A DNA stretch of 64,000 nucleotides from Deltaproteobacteria bacterium (lineage in GTDB: Bacteria > Myxococcota_A > UBA796 > GCA-2862545), in the NCBI GenBank assembly GCA_006226595.1, contig SBGP01000054.1, positions 1 to 64,000 of the forward strand. Reading direction: 5' to 3'. The first letter of the stretch is position 1. Each line of letters starts with the position of its first letter. The translations under genes were made by a program, and so were the position numbers. This document shows, piece after piece, positions 20,001-29,048 of the stretch. The notes beneath the pieces were generated by a model that did no database searches, was not told the DNA's origin, and saw only the letters and a list, made by a program, of their open reading frames with translations.

Positions 20001-21932
20001 GTGCGCGCATTGTCCGTCGTCCTGCTGCCCTGGCTCGTCTCCTCGTGTGGAGGCCCCGGTGAACCGCCGGGTGCAGAGCCGACCTACACCGAGACGCGCG
20101 AAGCGTGCGCGGACCGCAACCCGTACCGGAACGCCTACTACGGCGACTTCCACGTGCACGGCGCGTTCTCGTTCGACGCGCGCAACTACGAGAGCGTGGT
20201 CACGCCGGACCAGGTGTACGCCTTCGCCCGTGGCGAGGCCGTGAAGCTCGGTCCGATCGGCACCGACGGCAAGGGCACCCGCGAGGTGCGGCTCGACCGC
20301 CCCCTCGACTTCCTCTCCGCGACCGAGCACGGCGACTTCCTCGGCGAGATCAACATCTGCACGACCCCGGGTGCTCCCGGCAACGACGCCTCGATCTGCG
20401 ACGCCTACCGCGCCGGAGGCGGGGACTCGGGCGCAGCCTTCGACTTCGGCGTGATGCTCGCGGCCGACGACCCGACGCGCTCGGTCGACCTGTGCGGCGA
20501 GGACGGCACGGCCTGTCGCCCGTACGCCGAGGAGCGCTGGCAGCTCATGCAGCAGGCCGCCGAGGAGGCCTACGACCGCACGCCGACCTGCGAGCTCACG
20601 ACCTTCGTCGGCTACGAGTACACGAACACCTACCGGGTCTCGAACCTGCACAGGAACGTGATCTTCCGCAACGCCGAGGTCCCGGCGGCGCCGGTGACGA
20701 CCTTCGAGGCGAAGAACCCGCTCGCGCTCTGGCAGCAGCTCGACCGGCAGTGCATCCAGGCGGAAGGTGCGTGTGACGTCGTCGTGCTCCCGCACAACTC
20801 GAACCTCTCGAACGGCCGCCTGTTCGACCCGGCGTGGACCGACGAGTTCACCACGAACGAGTCCGATGCCGCCGAGCTGATCGCGCTGCGAGCCCGCATG
20901 GAGCCGGTGGTCGAGGTGTTCCAGCACAAGGGCGACAGCGAGTGCCGCAACGGCTTCGACGACATCGACGACGACCCGCAGTGCGCCTTCGAGAAGCTGC
21001 GCCCGGTCGGTGACGAGCTGTGCGACGACGACGAGCTCGGTACCGGCGGCATGCGCCTGTGGGGCTGCTCGCACCCACTCGACTTCGTCCGCAATGTGCT
21101 CAAGGAGGGCCTCGCCGAGGAGCAGCGCGCGGGCTTCAACCCGTACCGCCTCGGGTTCATCGGCAGCACCGACACCCACAACGGCACGCCCGGTCTCGTG
21201 CGCTCCGTGGACTTCCCGGGACACGTGGGCATCGTCGACGACACGCCGGAGGAGCGGCTTGGCGAGGGCAACATCACGCACGACGCGTTCATCAACAATC
21301 CCGGTGGACTCGCGGGTGTGTGGGCGGTCGAGAACTCCCGGGACGCGATCTTCGAGGCCTTCCAGCGCCGCGAGACCTTTGCGACCAGCGGCCCCCGCAT
21401 CCCCGTGCGCATGTTCATGGGCTACGACCTGCCGAACAACCTGTGTGACCGCGACGACCGTGTCGAGCGCGCCTACGCCGGCGGCGTGCCCATGGGCGGC
21501 ACCCTCGAGGCGAGGAACCGCGCGCCGCGCATCGCCGTGTGGGCCGACGCGGACGCCGGCTCCGAGGCCTACCCGGGTGTGGGACTGCACAAGCTCCAGG
21601 TCGTGAAGGGCTGGATCGACGCGGACGGCGTGCACGAGCAAGTGGTCGACGTGATCGAGGGCGACGCGGGCAACCTCGACGAGGGCACCTGCGAGCCGAG
21701 CGGAGGCTCCGACAGCCTGTGCACCGTGTGGCAGGACCCGGACTGGGACGCGGAGACGCCGAGCTTCTACTACGTGCGCGCGCTCGAGGTCCGCACCTGC
21801 CGCTGGTCCACCCGCGAGTGCGACGCCTACCCGGACGGGGAGCGGCCGCCGCGCTGCGACAGCGGTACCGTCGAGCCCTACGTGCAGCAGCGTGCGTGGG
21901 GAAGCCCGATCTGGACGACCCAGCCGGAGTGA
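20001..21932 (+). CDS. DUF3604 lipoprotein
   Basis: 643 residues from a GTG. A short signal with lipobox LVSSC makes it a lipoprotein. The body matches DUF3604, a PHP-like metal-dependent fold: YYGDFHVHGAFSFDARNYES (HxH), DFLSATEHGDFLGEIN, FVGYEYTNT, HNSNLSNG, LGFIGSTDTHNGTPG and a late RRETFATSGPRIPVRMF. The conserved His and Asp residues suggest a metal centre, but no substrate is established for the family. An unusual Asp-rich segment (NGFDDIDDDPQC) recalls MopE-type calcium motifs. The downstream methyltransferase overlaps its stop. Confidence 0.9.
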   Translation: MRALSVVLLPWLVSSCGGPGEPPGAEPTYTETREACADRNPYRNAYYGDFHVHGAFSFDARNYESVVTPDQVYAFARGEAVKLGPIGTDGKGTREVRLDRPLDFLSATEHGDFLGEINICTTPGAPGNDASICDAYRAGGGDSGAAFDFGVMLAADDPTRSVDLCGEDGTACRPYAEERWQLMQQAAEEAYDRTPTCELTTFVGYEYTNTYRVSNLHRNVIFRNAEVPAAPVTTFEAKNPLALWQQLDRQCIQAEGACDVVVLPHNSNLSNGRLFDPAWTDEFTTNESDAAELIALRARMEPVVEVFQHKGDSECRNGFDDIDDDPQCAFEKLRPVGDELCDDDELGTGGMRLWGCSHPLDFVRNVLKEGLAEEQRAGFNPYRLGFIGSTDTHNGTPGLVRSVDFPGHVGIVDDTPEERLGEGNITHDAFINNPGGLAGVWAVENSRDAIFEAFQRRETFATSGPRIPVRMFMGYDLPNNLCDRDDRVERAYAGGVPMGGTLEARNRAPRIAVWADADAGSEAYPGVGLHKLQVVKGWIDADGVHEQVVDVIEGDAGNLDEGTCEPSGGSDSLCTVWQDPDWDAETPSFYYVRALEVRTCRWSTRECDAYPDGERPPRCDSGTVEPYVQQRAWGSPIWTTQPE

Positions 21933-22744
21933 GCGTGAGCACGAGCCCGTACCTGCTCGGCCACCACGAGGCCGAGTGGCGACGCCTGGAAGACCAGCAC
22001 GCGCTGTGGCGCGACACGATCCTCGCGGACCTCCGAAGTCTCGGCCTTGGTGAGGGCATGCGCGTGCTCGATGCCGGCTGCGGCGTGGGCAGCCTGCTCG
22101 CGGATCTCGCCGTGCTCGTCGGCCCGACGGGGGAGGCGGTCGGCGTCGAGCGCGATGTCGAGGCGGCGTCCGTCGCCCGTGCGCGCTTTGCCGAGGCCGG
22201 CCACGTGCGGGTGATCGGTGGCGACCTCACCGAAGGCCCGCTTCCCGGCGGCTTCGACGTCGTGGTCAGCCGCTGGGTGTTGTCCTTCCTCCCCGATGTG
22301 GAAGGCGTGGTGCATCGCCTCGCTGGCTGCCTGGCTCCCGGAGGCGCGCTGCTCGTCCAGGACTACGATCACGACGGGGTGAACGTGTTCCCCGCGGTGG
22401 AGGGCTTCTCCGAGGTGATCGAGGCCTTCCGCGCGGCCTATCGCGACTCGGGCGGCGATCTGTACGTCGCCACGCGGCTGCCGCGGGTGTACGCCGCGTG
22501 CGGCCTCGGCGATGTCGCGCTCCAGCCGCACGCCAAGGCGAGCACGCCTGGAGGGGGCGCGTGGACCTGGGTCGCCCGATTCCTGCGCGAGCACCTGCAC
22601 GAGGTGGTGGCCTCGGGTCACCTCGATGAGGCGGTCGCCGAGCGCTTCCTTCCCGCACTCGCGGCGGCCGAGGCCGATCCGGGGGCGGTGCTCGTCACGC
22701 CGATGGTGGTGAGCGTGAGCGGTCGACTCACGCGTAGCGGTTGA
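21929..22744 (+). CDS. SAM-dependent methyltransferase (class I)
   Basis: 271 residues from a GTG at 21929 that overlaps the upstream TGA (GTGA); a second GTG at 21935 is an alternative. Motif I is RVLDAGCGVGSLLADLA, followed by the acidic residue in VGVERD and motif IV-like DVVVSRWVLSFLPD and GGALLVQDYDHDG. The substrate is unknown. Its coupling to the DUF3604 gene suggests joint expression. It converges with fdhD, overlapping by 17 bp. Confidence 0.87.
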   Translation: MSVSTSPYLLGHHEAEWRRLEDQHALWRDTILADLRSLGLGEGMRVLDAGCGVGSLLADLAVLVGPTGEAVGVERDVEAASVARARFAEAGHVRVIGGDLTEGPLPGGFDVVVSRWVLSFLPDVEGVVHRLAGCLAPGGALLVQDYDHDGVNVFPAVEGFSEVIEAFRAAYRDSGGDLYVATRLPRVYAACGLGDVALQPHAKASTPGGGAWTWVARFLREHLHEVVASGHLDEAVAERFLPALAAAEADPGAVLVTPMVVSVSGRLTRSG

Positions 22745-23534
22745 AGCGCCCGTCGCGTACGAAGCCGTACAGCGCCATGTTCGAGCGCTCGGCCAGATCG
22801 ACGGCCAGCGTGCTCGCGGCTCCGACCGAGGCGACGGCGGGCACGCCGGCGACGAGTGCCTTCTGCACGATCTCGAAGCCCGCGCGGCTGCTCACGAACA
22901 GCAGGCGATCGTCGACGGGGACCGCGTCGGCGCGCAGGCGGTAGCCGAGCACCTTGTCCACGGCGTTGTGACGGCCGATGTCCTCGCGCACGACCTCGAA
23001 GCTGCCGTCTGGCCGCACCAGTGCCGCCGCATGCAGGCCGCCAGTCTTCGCGAAGGCGGCCTGGGCCTCGGCGAGGCGGGCGGGCAGCGAGAGGAGCAGG
23101 GCCGGGTCATCCGGAAAGCTCCCGGTCACGGGCCCGGCGAGGATCTCGAGGCGGTCGATACTCGCCTTGCCGCAGATGCCGCAGCTGCTCGTCGCGTACA
23201 GCTCGCGGGTCGCGCGCGACACCTGCTCGCGGTGCGCCGCCACCCCTCCGGCGAGGCGACAGTCGACGACGTTGCCGCTGTCCCCGACGTGAGTGAGCGC
23301 GACGAGGTCGTCGGCACCGTCGATGATGCCCTCGGTGAACAGGAAGCCAGCGACGAGCTCGAGGTCGTGACCCGGCGTGCGCATGGTCACCGCGAGGGCC
23401 TCGCCCTCGACGCGGATCTCCAGCGGCTCCTCGACGACGAGCAGATCCTCGGTCTCGGGGGAGGCCGGGTGTCGGGTGACGGGGCGTGGCTCGGTCTGGT
23501 CCATCTCGTAGAGGAGGTTACCCCTGCGGGACAT
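22728..23534 (-). CDS. fdhD: Formate dehydrogenase accessory sulfurtransferase FdhD
   Basis: 268 residues from ATG 23534; a second ATG at 23504 would remove ten. FdhD passes sulfur from a cysteine desulfurase to the Mo/W-bis-PGD cofactor. The family Cys pair is present in SSCGICGKAS. Other landmarks are EEPLEIRVEGEALAVTMRTPGHD, AGFLFTEGII, KTGGLHAAAL, REDIGRHNAVDKVLG and SSRAGFEIVQKAL. No formate dehydrogenase or molybdenum cofactor gene is seen in the window, so its client must be elsewhere. Confidence 0.95.
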   Translation of the reverse strand: MSRRGNLLYEMDQTEPRPVTRHPASPETEDLLVVEEPLEIRVEGEALAVTMRTPGHDLELVAGFLFTEGIIDGADDLVALTHVGDSGNVVDCRLAGGVAAHREQVSRATRELYATSSCGICGKASIDRLEILAGPVTGSFPDDPALLLSLPARLAEAQAAFAKTGGLHAAALVRPDGSFEVVREDIGRHNAVDKVLGYRLRADAVPVDDRLLFVSSRAGFEIVQKALVAGVPAVASVGAASTLAVDLAERSNMALYGFVRDGRFNRYA

Positions 23535-23588
23535 CTCGGGCCCCCCGACGATGCTGCCGACGCGGTGGCCGGGGCCCATGGAGGCACG

Positions 23589-25592
23589 ATGACGACGTGG
23601 GAAGAGCGGATTGCAGCGGCGAATGACGATGCGGAGCGTCGCCGACTGCTCGCCGAGCTCGGTGGCTGGCGCGCACGCAACCTCGGAGACGTGATGGCGC
23701 TGCGCGAAGCGGCCCGGGCGATGAGCAGCTTGTACGCGCTGCTCGGCGACAACGCAGCGGCCGTGCGCGAGGCGGAGTCCCTCGTCAGCTTGTGCCAGAC
23801 CCACCCGGTCGCGTCGCCGGCCGAGCTTCGCAAGGCCCGTGCCCTGGCGCAGAGTCTCGGCGGCGGTGGCGTCGTGGGCCCCCGAGCCCGCGGAGAACGC
23901 CGCGAGCGCGGCGAGCGTGGCGAGCGCAAGGAGCGCAAGAAGCCTCAGACCCGGTCCGAGGGACCCACCTCGGACGGGCTCGGTCCGGCGCGCGAGGCGC
24001 TGGCGAGCGGCGATCTCGACGGCGCGCGCAAGGCACTGCGCCGCAAGAAGGGGGCCGACGCCGCCCTGCTCCGCGCGGCGGTGTGGGTCGAGGAGATCCG
24101 CGGCGGTGCACCCGAGGAGCGCGACGCGTCGCTCGAGCGGCTCGCCACGTGGATCCGTCGGCAGGTGGGTGCGAGCGCGCCGGCCGAGCGGACGGAGGCC
24201 CCCAAGGCCGAGAAGAAGCCGGCGAAGCCCAAGGCCGAGGTGATGGTGGACGACTCTGCCCTCGCCGCGTTCCTCGGCGAGGCGGTGCCCTCGCGTCGCC
24301 GGGCGCGTATCCACGCCCTCGAGCGTGCGGCGGCGGCCAGGCCCGACCAGGTCGGGGAGCTTGCGTCGCTGGCGCTCCAGCACCACGTCGACACGGAGGG
24401 TGCCGAGTCGCCCGCCCCGTGGCTCGTGGGCATCGTCGCCCAGGCCGTCGTCAGCGGTCAGGGCGATGCGCCCCTCGCGACCATCGCCTCGCTGCGCGAG
24501 CAGGGGGCCGTCGCGGTCGCCGCGTACGGCGAGTGGGCCTGGACGGCCGCGATCGATGCCGTGTCCGCGATCGAGGGTGCCGAGTTCGAGGGACTGCGCC
24601 GCGGCGTGCTCGCTCGTGGCGGCGAGCCCGAGGAGCGCAAGGTGTGGACCCTGCGCCTGCAGGGGCCCCAGGGCAAGGCGCTGATCGCGTTCGCGAACCC
24701 CGACGACGCGACCTACCCCGAGGACTTCGCGGGTCCCGTCGCCGAGCGGGTCAAGAGCCTCGCCGACGGCGCACTCCTCGTCGCCCCTGGGACGGGCAAC
24801 GCCTCGCTTCGCGACGCCGCGGCGAACGTCGGCCTCGCGGTGAGCGATGCCACGGAGGCCAGCGCCTGGGCCGCGGCGGTCGTCTGGGCCGGCAAGTCCG
24901 AGCGCAAGCCGGCGGAGCCCAAGCCCGAGCGCAAGTCGGTGGACGAGGCGAACGCGCGTCTGCTCGCGGTGCTCGGCGCCGACTCGGTCGACGCAGACGC
25001 CCTGAGCGAGGCGCTGTCGGCCTACGACCGCCTGCACAAGGCCTTCGTGGCGGTGCGCGGCGCGGAGCTCTCTGACGCGGCGCAGCTCGCGTTCCTGCAG
25101 GGTGTGCACGCCGCGGCTCCGGCCAAGGCGCGCCTTCCCGAGGGCACGTCCTCCGCGGTGCGCCTGGCGTCGGCCGGGGTCGACGGCGCGGTGGCGCTGC
25201 TCACCGAGGGCGAGACGGCCGAGCGCTTTGGCGGTGCAGGCATCGACACCGTGCTCGAGGCGGCGCGGGCGCTTCATGCCGCCGGCGTGCGGCTCGATCG
25301 CGCGGTCCGCGGAGCCATGGCTCGCGAGCGTCGCCAGGATCCGGTGCTCTCGGCGCTCGACGCCGGAGCGGACGGCGTGTGGCGCCTGATGGGCACGGCA
25401 GGGGAGACGCAGGTCCAGCTTGCGGTGCTCGCGGTGGATACGCCCGAGGCGCGCGCGGCGCTTCCGCGGCTGTGGTCCCGGAGCCAGGCCCTGCTCCTGC
25501 CCGAGGACGCGATGGCCTGGTACGCGGAGCTCGACGGACCGAAGGCGTTCACCGACCTCGGCGAGGCCGTGAGCGCTACGACCGGGGCATGA
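23589..25592 (+). CDS. Unknown Ala/Glu-rich protein with basic linker
   Basis: 667 residues starting at ATG 23589; the longer frame upstream is antisense to fdhD. Three parts are visible: an N-terminal helical domain (1-85) resembling a short TPR-like segment, a strongly basic linker (about 95-120, Arg/Glu/Lys only), and a larger Ala-rich body broken by a Lys/Pro/Glu linker near 200-215 and another near 437-450. No signal peptide and no membrane segment. I do not recognise a family. The charged linkers suggest a cytosolic scaffold; this is inference. Confidence 0.75.
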   Translation: MTTWEERIAAANDDAERRRLLAELGGWRARNLGDVMALREAARAMSSLYALLGDNAAAVREAESLVSLCQTHPVASPAELRKARALAQSLGGGGVVGPRARGERRERGERGERKERKKPQTRSEGPTSDGLGPAREALASGDLDGARKALRRKKGADAALLRAAVWVEEIRGGAPEERDASLERLATWIRRQVGASAPAERTEAPKAEKKPAKPKAEVMVDDSALAAFLGEAVPSRRRARIHALERAAAARPDQVGELASLALQHHVDTEGAESPAPWLVGIVAQAVVSGQGDAPLATIASLREQGAVAVAAYGEWAWTAAIDAVSAIEGAEFEGLRRGVLARGGEPEERKVWTLRLQGPQGKALIAFANPDDATYPEDFAGPVAERVKSLADGALLVAPGTGNASLRDAAANVGLAVSDATEASAWAAAVVWAGKSERKPAEPKPERKSVDEANARLLAVLGADSVDADALSEALSAYDRLHKAFVAVRGAELSDAAQLAFLQGVHAAAPAKARLPEGTSSAVRLASAGVDGAVALLTEGETAERFGGAGIDTVLEAARALHAAGVRLDRAVRGAMARERRQDPVLSALDAGADGVWRLMGTAGETQVQLAVLAVDTPEARAALPRLWSRSQALLLPEDAMAWYAELDGPKAFTDLGEAVSATTGA

Positions 25593-26049
25593 ACTCCGCG
25601 CCCTGCGGCACGCCGATGCACAGGAATGCGCTGAAGCACATGAAGGCGCAGACCCACAGGATGAGCGGGACGACGAGCCACGCGAACAACCCGGTCTGGA
25701 ACACGCGAAGGGCCAGGCTGGGCGAGGGGCGCGCGGCTTCGACCATGGCCTCGGCGGTCGCGAGGTCCACCACGCCCTGCGGCCCGGTGAACTGGCCGTC
25801 GGCGATGGTCAGCGAGCCGCTAGGCAGCTGAATCGTCCACGAGCCGCCGGGCGCACCGACCATCGGCATGCCACACGCAGCGCACGGCCCGGCGAATCCC
25901 TGCTCGTCGGCGAGGGCGGCCTTCACCGCCTCCCACTCGGCGACGAACCGGGGCTCGGGCGGTTGGCGTTGCCCGCCTTCTGTGAGCACGGTCACGCCTT
26001 CGGCGTCGCGTCGCTCACGGCGGAGGCAGCTGGGACAGCGGACTTCCAT
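25576..26049 (-). CDS. Zinc-ribbon-like small membrane protein
   Basis: 157 residues. It opens with EVRCPSCLRRE and has a second pair in GPCAACGMP near residue 60, giving a likely four-Cys zinc site. A hydrophobic segment near residues 118-145 (LFAWLVVPLILWVCAFMCF) anchors it. No family recognised. Its 3' end overlaps the unknown gene on the other strand by 17 bp. Confidence 0.7.
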   Translation of the reverse strand: MEVRCPSCLRRERRDAEGVTVLTEGGQRQPPEPRFVAEWEAVKAALADEQGFAGPCAACGMPMVGAPGGSWTIQLPSGSLTIADGQFTGPQGVVDLATAEAMVEAARPSPSLALRVFQTGLFAWLVVPLILWVCAFMCFSAFLCIGVPQGAEFMPRS

Positions 26050-26088
26050 GGGGGCGCGGGGTATCCCCGCGGCACGCGCCGGGCCACT

Positions 26089-27246
26089 CTACTTGGGCTT
26101 GCCCGCGTCCCACTGCTCGGTCTTCGTCAGGTTGCCCTTGTCGTCGTAGTGCTTCCACTCGCCGTCTTGCAGGCCCACGCTGTACGCGCCCTTCGACTTG
26201 ATCTTGCCGTTCGGATGGTAGGTGATCCACACGCCGACGTTCTTGCCGCCGATCTTCTCGCCTTCCATCTGGATGGTGCCGTCGTCGTACCAGTACGTCC
26301 ACTTGCCGGAGTCGAGGCCTTCGAGGACGTCGCCTTCCATCTTCTTCTGGCCGTTCGGGTGGTAGCCCACCCAGTGTCCGGCGCGGCGTCCCTTGTCGAA
26401 CTCGGAGATCAGCGTGGTCGTGCCCGACTCGAACCACAGCGTCCACTTTCCGTGACGCTCACCGTCGAGGTAGGAGCCCTCGGCGCGCATGTTGCCGTTG
26501 TCGTACCACTCGGTCTCCTGACCGCTCTTCTTGCCCTCCTTGTACGTGGAGGTGCGGATCAGCTGGCCCTCTTCGTTCCAGTAGCTCCACGGGCCGTTCT
26601 CGCGGCTCGAGCTGTACGCGCCCTCGGACTCCTTGGTGCCATTGGGGTACCAGGTCGTCCACTTGCCGCTGCGCAGACCGGTCACGAAGTCGCCGCGCTT
26701 GGCGAGCTGTCCGTTGTCGTGGAAGAACTCCCAGGTGTTGTAGCGGGCGCCGTTGATGAAGCGGCCCTTCTTCTCCACCGTCACGCCATCGGCGTGGTAG
26801 TAGACCCACTCACCGTTCGGGGTTCCGCCCAGATAGGCACCCTCGGACCAGGTCTTTCCGCCGTCGTTCCACGTGATCCACTGGCCGTCGTTCTTGTCGT
26901 GGAGGTAGCTGCCCTCGCGCTGCTTGTGCCCGCTCGGGAACCAGTAGGTCCACTTGCCCTCTTTGAGGCCCATGTCGTACACGCCCTCGGACTTCTTCAG
27001 TCCGTCGGGGTGGTACTCGGTCCACGGACCGTGCTGAAGGCCTTCCTTGTACGCGCCCTTCGCCTTCTTCTTGCCGTTCTTGTCGAGGATCTCGAACTCG
27101 CCCTCGAGCGGGACGCCGTCGGCATCCTCGCAGTGGGACTCGAGGCCGTCCGGGGCAAGAGCGACCTTGCCGTCGGGGCAGAGCATTTTCGCGCCCGCCA
27201 GCGTGGGCAGCAGCAACGCGATGATTGTGACGGTGAGACGTACCAT
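26089..27246 (-). CDS. Secreted MORN-like (YwqK-type) repeat protein
   Basis: 385 residues with a signal peptide (MVRLTVTIIALLLPTLAGA). Almost all of the mature protein is tandem repeats of about 24 residues with the pattern G.W..Y...G....EG.Y..G...G, for example HGPWTEYHPDGLKKSEGVY and SGKWTTWYPNGTKESEGAY; I count roughly thirteen. This matches the MORN_2/YwqK repeat family. YwqK itself is annotated as an antitoxin in Bacillus, but secreted multi-repeat forms in Gram-negatives are common and uncharacterised, and there is no toxin gene beside it. It is divergent from the next gene. Confidence 0.88.
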   Translation of the reverse strand: MVRLTVTIIALLLPTLAGAKMLCPDGKVALAPDGLESHCEDADGVPLEGEFEILDKNGKKKAKGAYKEGLQHGPWTEYHPDGLKKSEGVYDMGLKEGKWTYWFPSGHKQREGSYLHDKNDGQWITWNDGGKTWSEGAYLGGTPNGEWVYYHADGVTVEKKGRFINGARYNTWEFFHDNGQLAKRGDFVTGLRSGKWTTWYPNGTKESEGAYSSSRENGPWSYWNEEGQLIRTSTYKEGKKSGQETEWYDNGNMRAEGSYLDGERHGKWTLWFESGTTTLISEFDKGRRAGHWVGYHPNGQKKMEGDVLEGLDSGKWTYWYDDGTIQMEGEKIGGKNVGVWITYHPNGKIKSKGAYSVGLQDGEWKHYDDKGNLTKTEQWDAGKPK

Positions 27247-27362
27247 GCGGTGGGGGGACCCTCGGCTCGTTCAGGGATGAAAACCATCGAGCCGACGGAA
27301 ATCATCCCACGCGCACAGCCGAAGAGTACAGCCGGAGAGCCGGACGCGGTAGGGGACGCGTT
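27247..27362. promoter_or_regulatory. Divergent intergenic region
   Basis: A 116-bp gap separates the MORN-like gene and the GT-C-like gene and must carry both promoters. It is slightly richer in A (for example GATGAAAACCATC near 27276) than its surroundings. No clear boxes seen. Confidence 0.35.
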
Positions 27363-29048
27363 ATGCAGCCGGCCATGTGGCTACGCCGCCTCCTCTCCAT
27401 CCTCGCGCTCTTTGTGGGTCTCGCGCTGGTCTATCGGCTGGCCGGCGCCGTGTGGATCCGCCTGTTCCATCCCTTCGACCTCGAGTGGATGGAGGGCGGG
27501 ATGCTTGCGCACGTCTGGCGTCTGGTGGAGGGCAAGCCGCTGTACACCGAGCCGAGCGCGGAGTGGATTCCCTACATCTACCCGCCGGGCTACGCGCAGT
27601 TGCTCGCGTGGCTGTCCCCCGTGTTCGGCCTCGGCTATCCGCAGGCGCGCGGGCTGTCCGTGCTCGGCACGGTCGCGGCGGCGGCGGCGCTTCCGTGGCT
27701 CACGTGGCGTCAGCTGGGCAAGGCGCTCCCCGGGCTGCTCGCCGCATTCGCCTTCCTCGGGACCTGGGATGACGTGGGTTGCTTCTACGACCTGGCGCGC
27801 ACCGATGGGCTCTCCATCGGGCTGATCGCCTGGGCGGTCGTCCTGGGGCTCGAGGAGGATGCGCGTCTTCGAGATGTCGCGGCGCTGCTGCTCTTCGGTG
27901 CGTTCGCGGTGAAGCAGAATTTCGCACTGTGGGGCGTGCCCATGGCGCTCGGCATGTGGGCGCGACTCGGATGGCAGCAGGCCCTTCGCTTCGGCCTGAT
28001 GTCGGCGGTGCCCGCGCTGCTGTGGACTGGCTTCTGGCAGTGGCGCTCGGACGGCTGGTACCTGACCTACATCGTCGACGTGCCCGCTGGGCATGGCATG
28101 GTCGGCGATCGCGGCTTTCCCGGCATGCCGCGCGAGGTCATGGTCGCGGCGCCCGGCGTCGCGCTGCTCGCGTCGTGGTTCACCCTCGAGCGTCTGCGCG
28201 ACAAGCCTCGGTGGAGCTGGGCGCTCGCCGCCGTCGCGGGTCTGGCCATGGTCGGCGTGAACCTGCAGCTCGGCGGCAAGCTGGCGAGTGGCGGGCTCGG
28301 GCTGCTCACCTCGGTGGGCATGGGCAGCGTGGCGGCCGCGATCGTCACGTCCTGCGTGTACACGCTGCGCAAGGACATGCCCTGGCAGTGGGTGTACGGC
28401 GCGGGAATCGGCGGGGTCGCGCTGATCAGCGCGGGTCTCATGCGCGCGCACGTCGGTGGGTTCGTCAACGTGCTCATCCCTCTGTACTGGGTGCTCTGCG
28501 TCGGAGCGGCGTGGGCGATGGCTCGCTGGGAGGAGCGCGGGAGCGGCCTCGCGGCGGTGGCGGTGCTCCTGATCGCCGTCCAGCTCGTCTACGACCACAC
28601 CGCGCTCGACGTCAGCCGGCGCGTGCCGGCAGCGGATGCAGTCGAGTCCGGAGAGGCGGTGCTCGAAGCCCTGCGCGAGGTCGAGGGCCCGGTGTTCGCT
28701 CCCTTCTCGCCGTGGATGGTGTACCAGGCCGGAGGTGAGCCTGGCGTGCACCTGATCTCGATCTGGGACGCGGCCTATCGCGACTCGCCTCTCGGCGACA
28801 TCCCGGCGATGATGCGGCAGGCCTTCGCCGATCAGCACTTCACCGCGGTGCTCAGCGGAAACAAGCCGCTCGGCTGGGAGATGGACCGCCACTACGGCGG
28901 ATCACCGGTGCTCGGTCGTCCGGGCGCGCTGTCCCCGGTCAACGGGTATACGGCGTACCCGAACCGGTTGCGTCGTCCTCGAGCCAGCGCCAGCCCTGGT
29001 ATGCCGTTGCCCCCGCGCGCCCCCGAGCGCGGTTCAGCAAGCCCTTGA
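27363..29048 (+). CDS. GT-C-like polytopic membrane glycosyltransferase candidate
   Basis: 561 residues with about ten membrane segments. After the first helix comes RLFHPFDLEWMEGGMLAHVW, then GKPLYTEPSAEWIPYIYPPGY. An acidic residue in the first large loop followed by a Y.YPPGY-type loop is typical of GT-C transferases (ArnT/PMT-like) that use polyprenyl-linked sugars. The short periplasmic C-terminus (GGEPGVHLISIWDAAYRDSP) also fits. The last 36 codons run over the 3' end of the opposite-strand pyrophosphatase-like gene and look like shadow sequence (Arg/Pro/Ala-rich). Confidence 0.75.
   Translation: MQPAMWLRRLLSILALFVGLALVYRLAGAVWIRLFHPFDLEWMEGGMLAHVWRLVEGKPLYTEPSAEWIPYIYPPGYAQLLAWLSPVFGLGYPQARGLSVLGTVAAAAALPWLTWRQLGKALPGLLAAFAFLGTWDDVGCFYDLARTDGLSIGLIAWAVVLGLEEDARLRDVAALLLFGAFAVKQNFALWGVPMALGMWARLGWQQALRFGLMSAVPALLWTGFWQWRSDGWYLTYIVDVPAGHGMVGDRGFPGMPREVMVAAPGVALLASWFTLERLRDKPRWSWALAAVAGLAMVGVNLQLGGKLASGGLGLLTSVGMGSVAAAIVTSCVYTLRKDMPWQWVYGAGIGGVALISAGLMRAHVGGFVNVLIPLYWVLCVGAAWAMARWEERGSGLAAVAVLLIAVQLVYDHTALDVSRRVPAADAVESGEAVLEALREVEGPVFAPFSPWMVYQAGGEPGVHLISIWDAAYRDSPLGDIPAMMRQAFADQHFTAVLSGNKPLGWEMDRHYGGSPVLGRPGALSPVNGYTAYPNRLRRPRASASPGMPLPPRAPERGSASP

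Noticed and set aside
26089-27246. Reading the YwqK-like gene as an antitoxin of a toxin-antitoxin pair
   Set aside because: It has a signal peptide and many repeats, and no toxin-like gene lies beside it.
27377-28738. Plus-strand frames overlapping the GT-C-like gene in other frames
   Set aside because: They are Arg/Ala/Gly shadows. The frame at 27363 has the membrane pattern.
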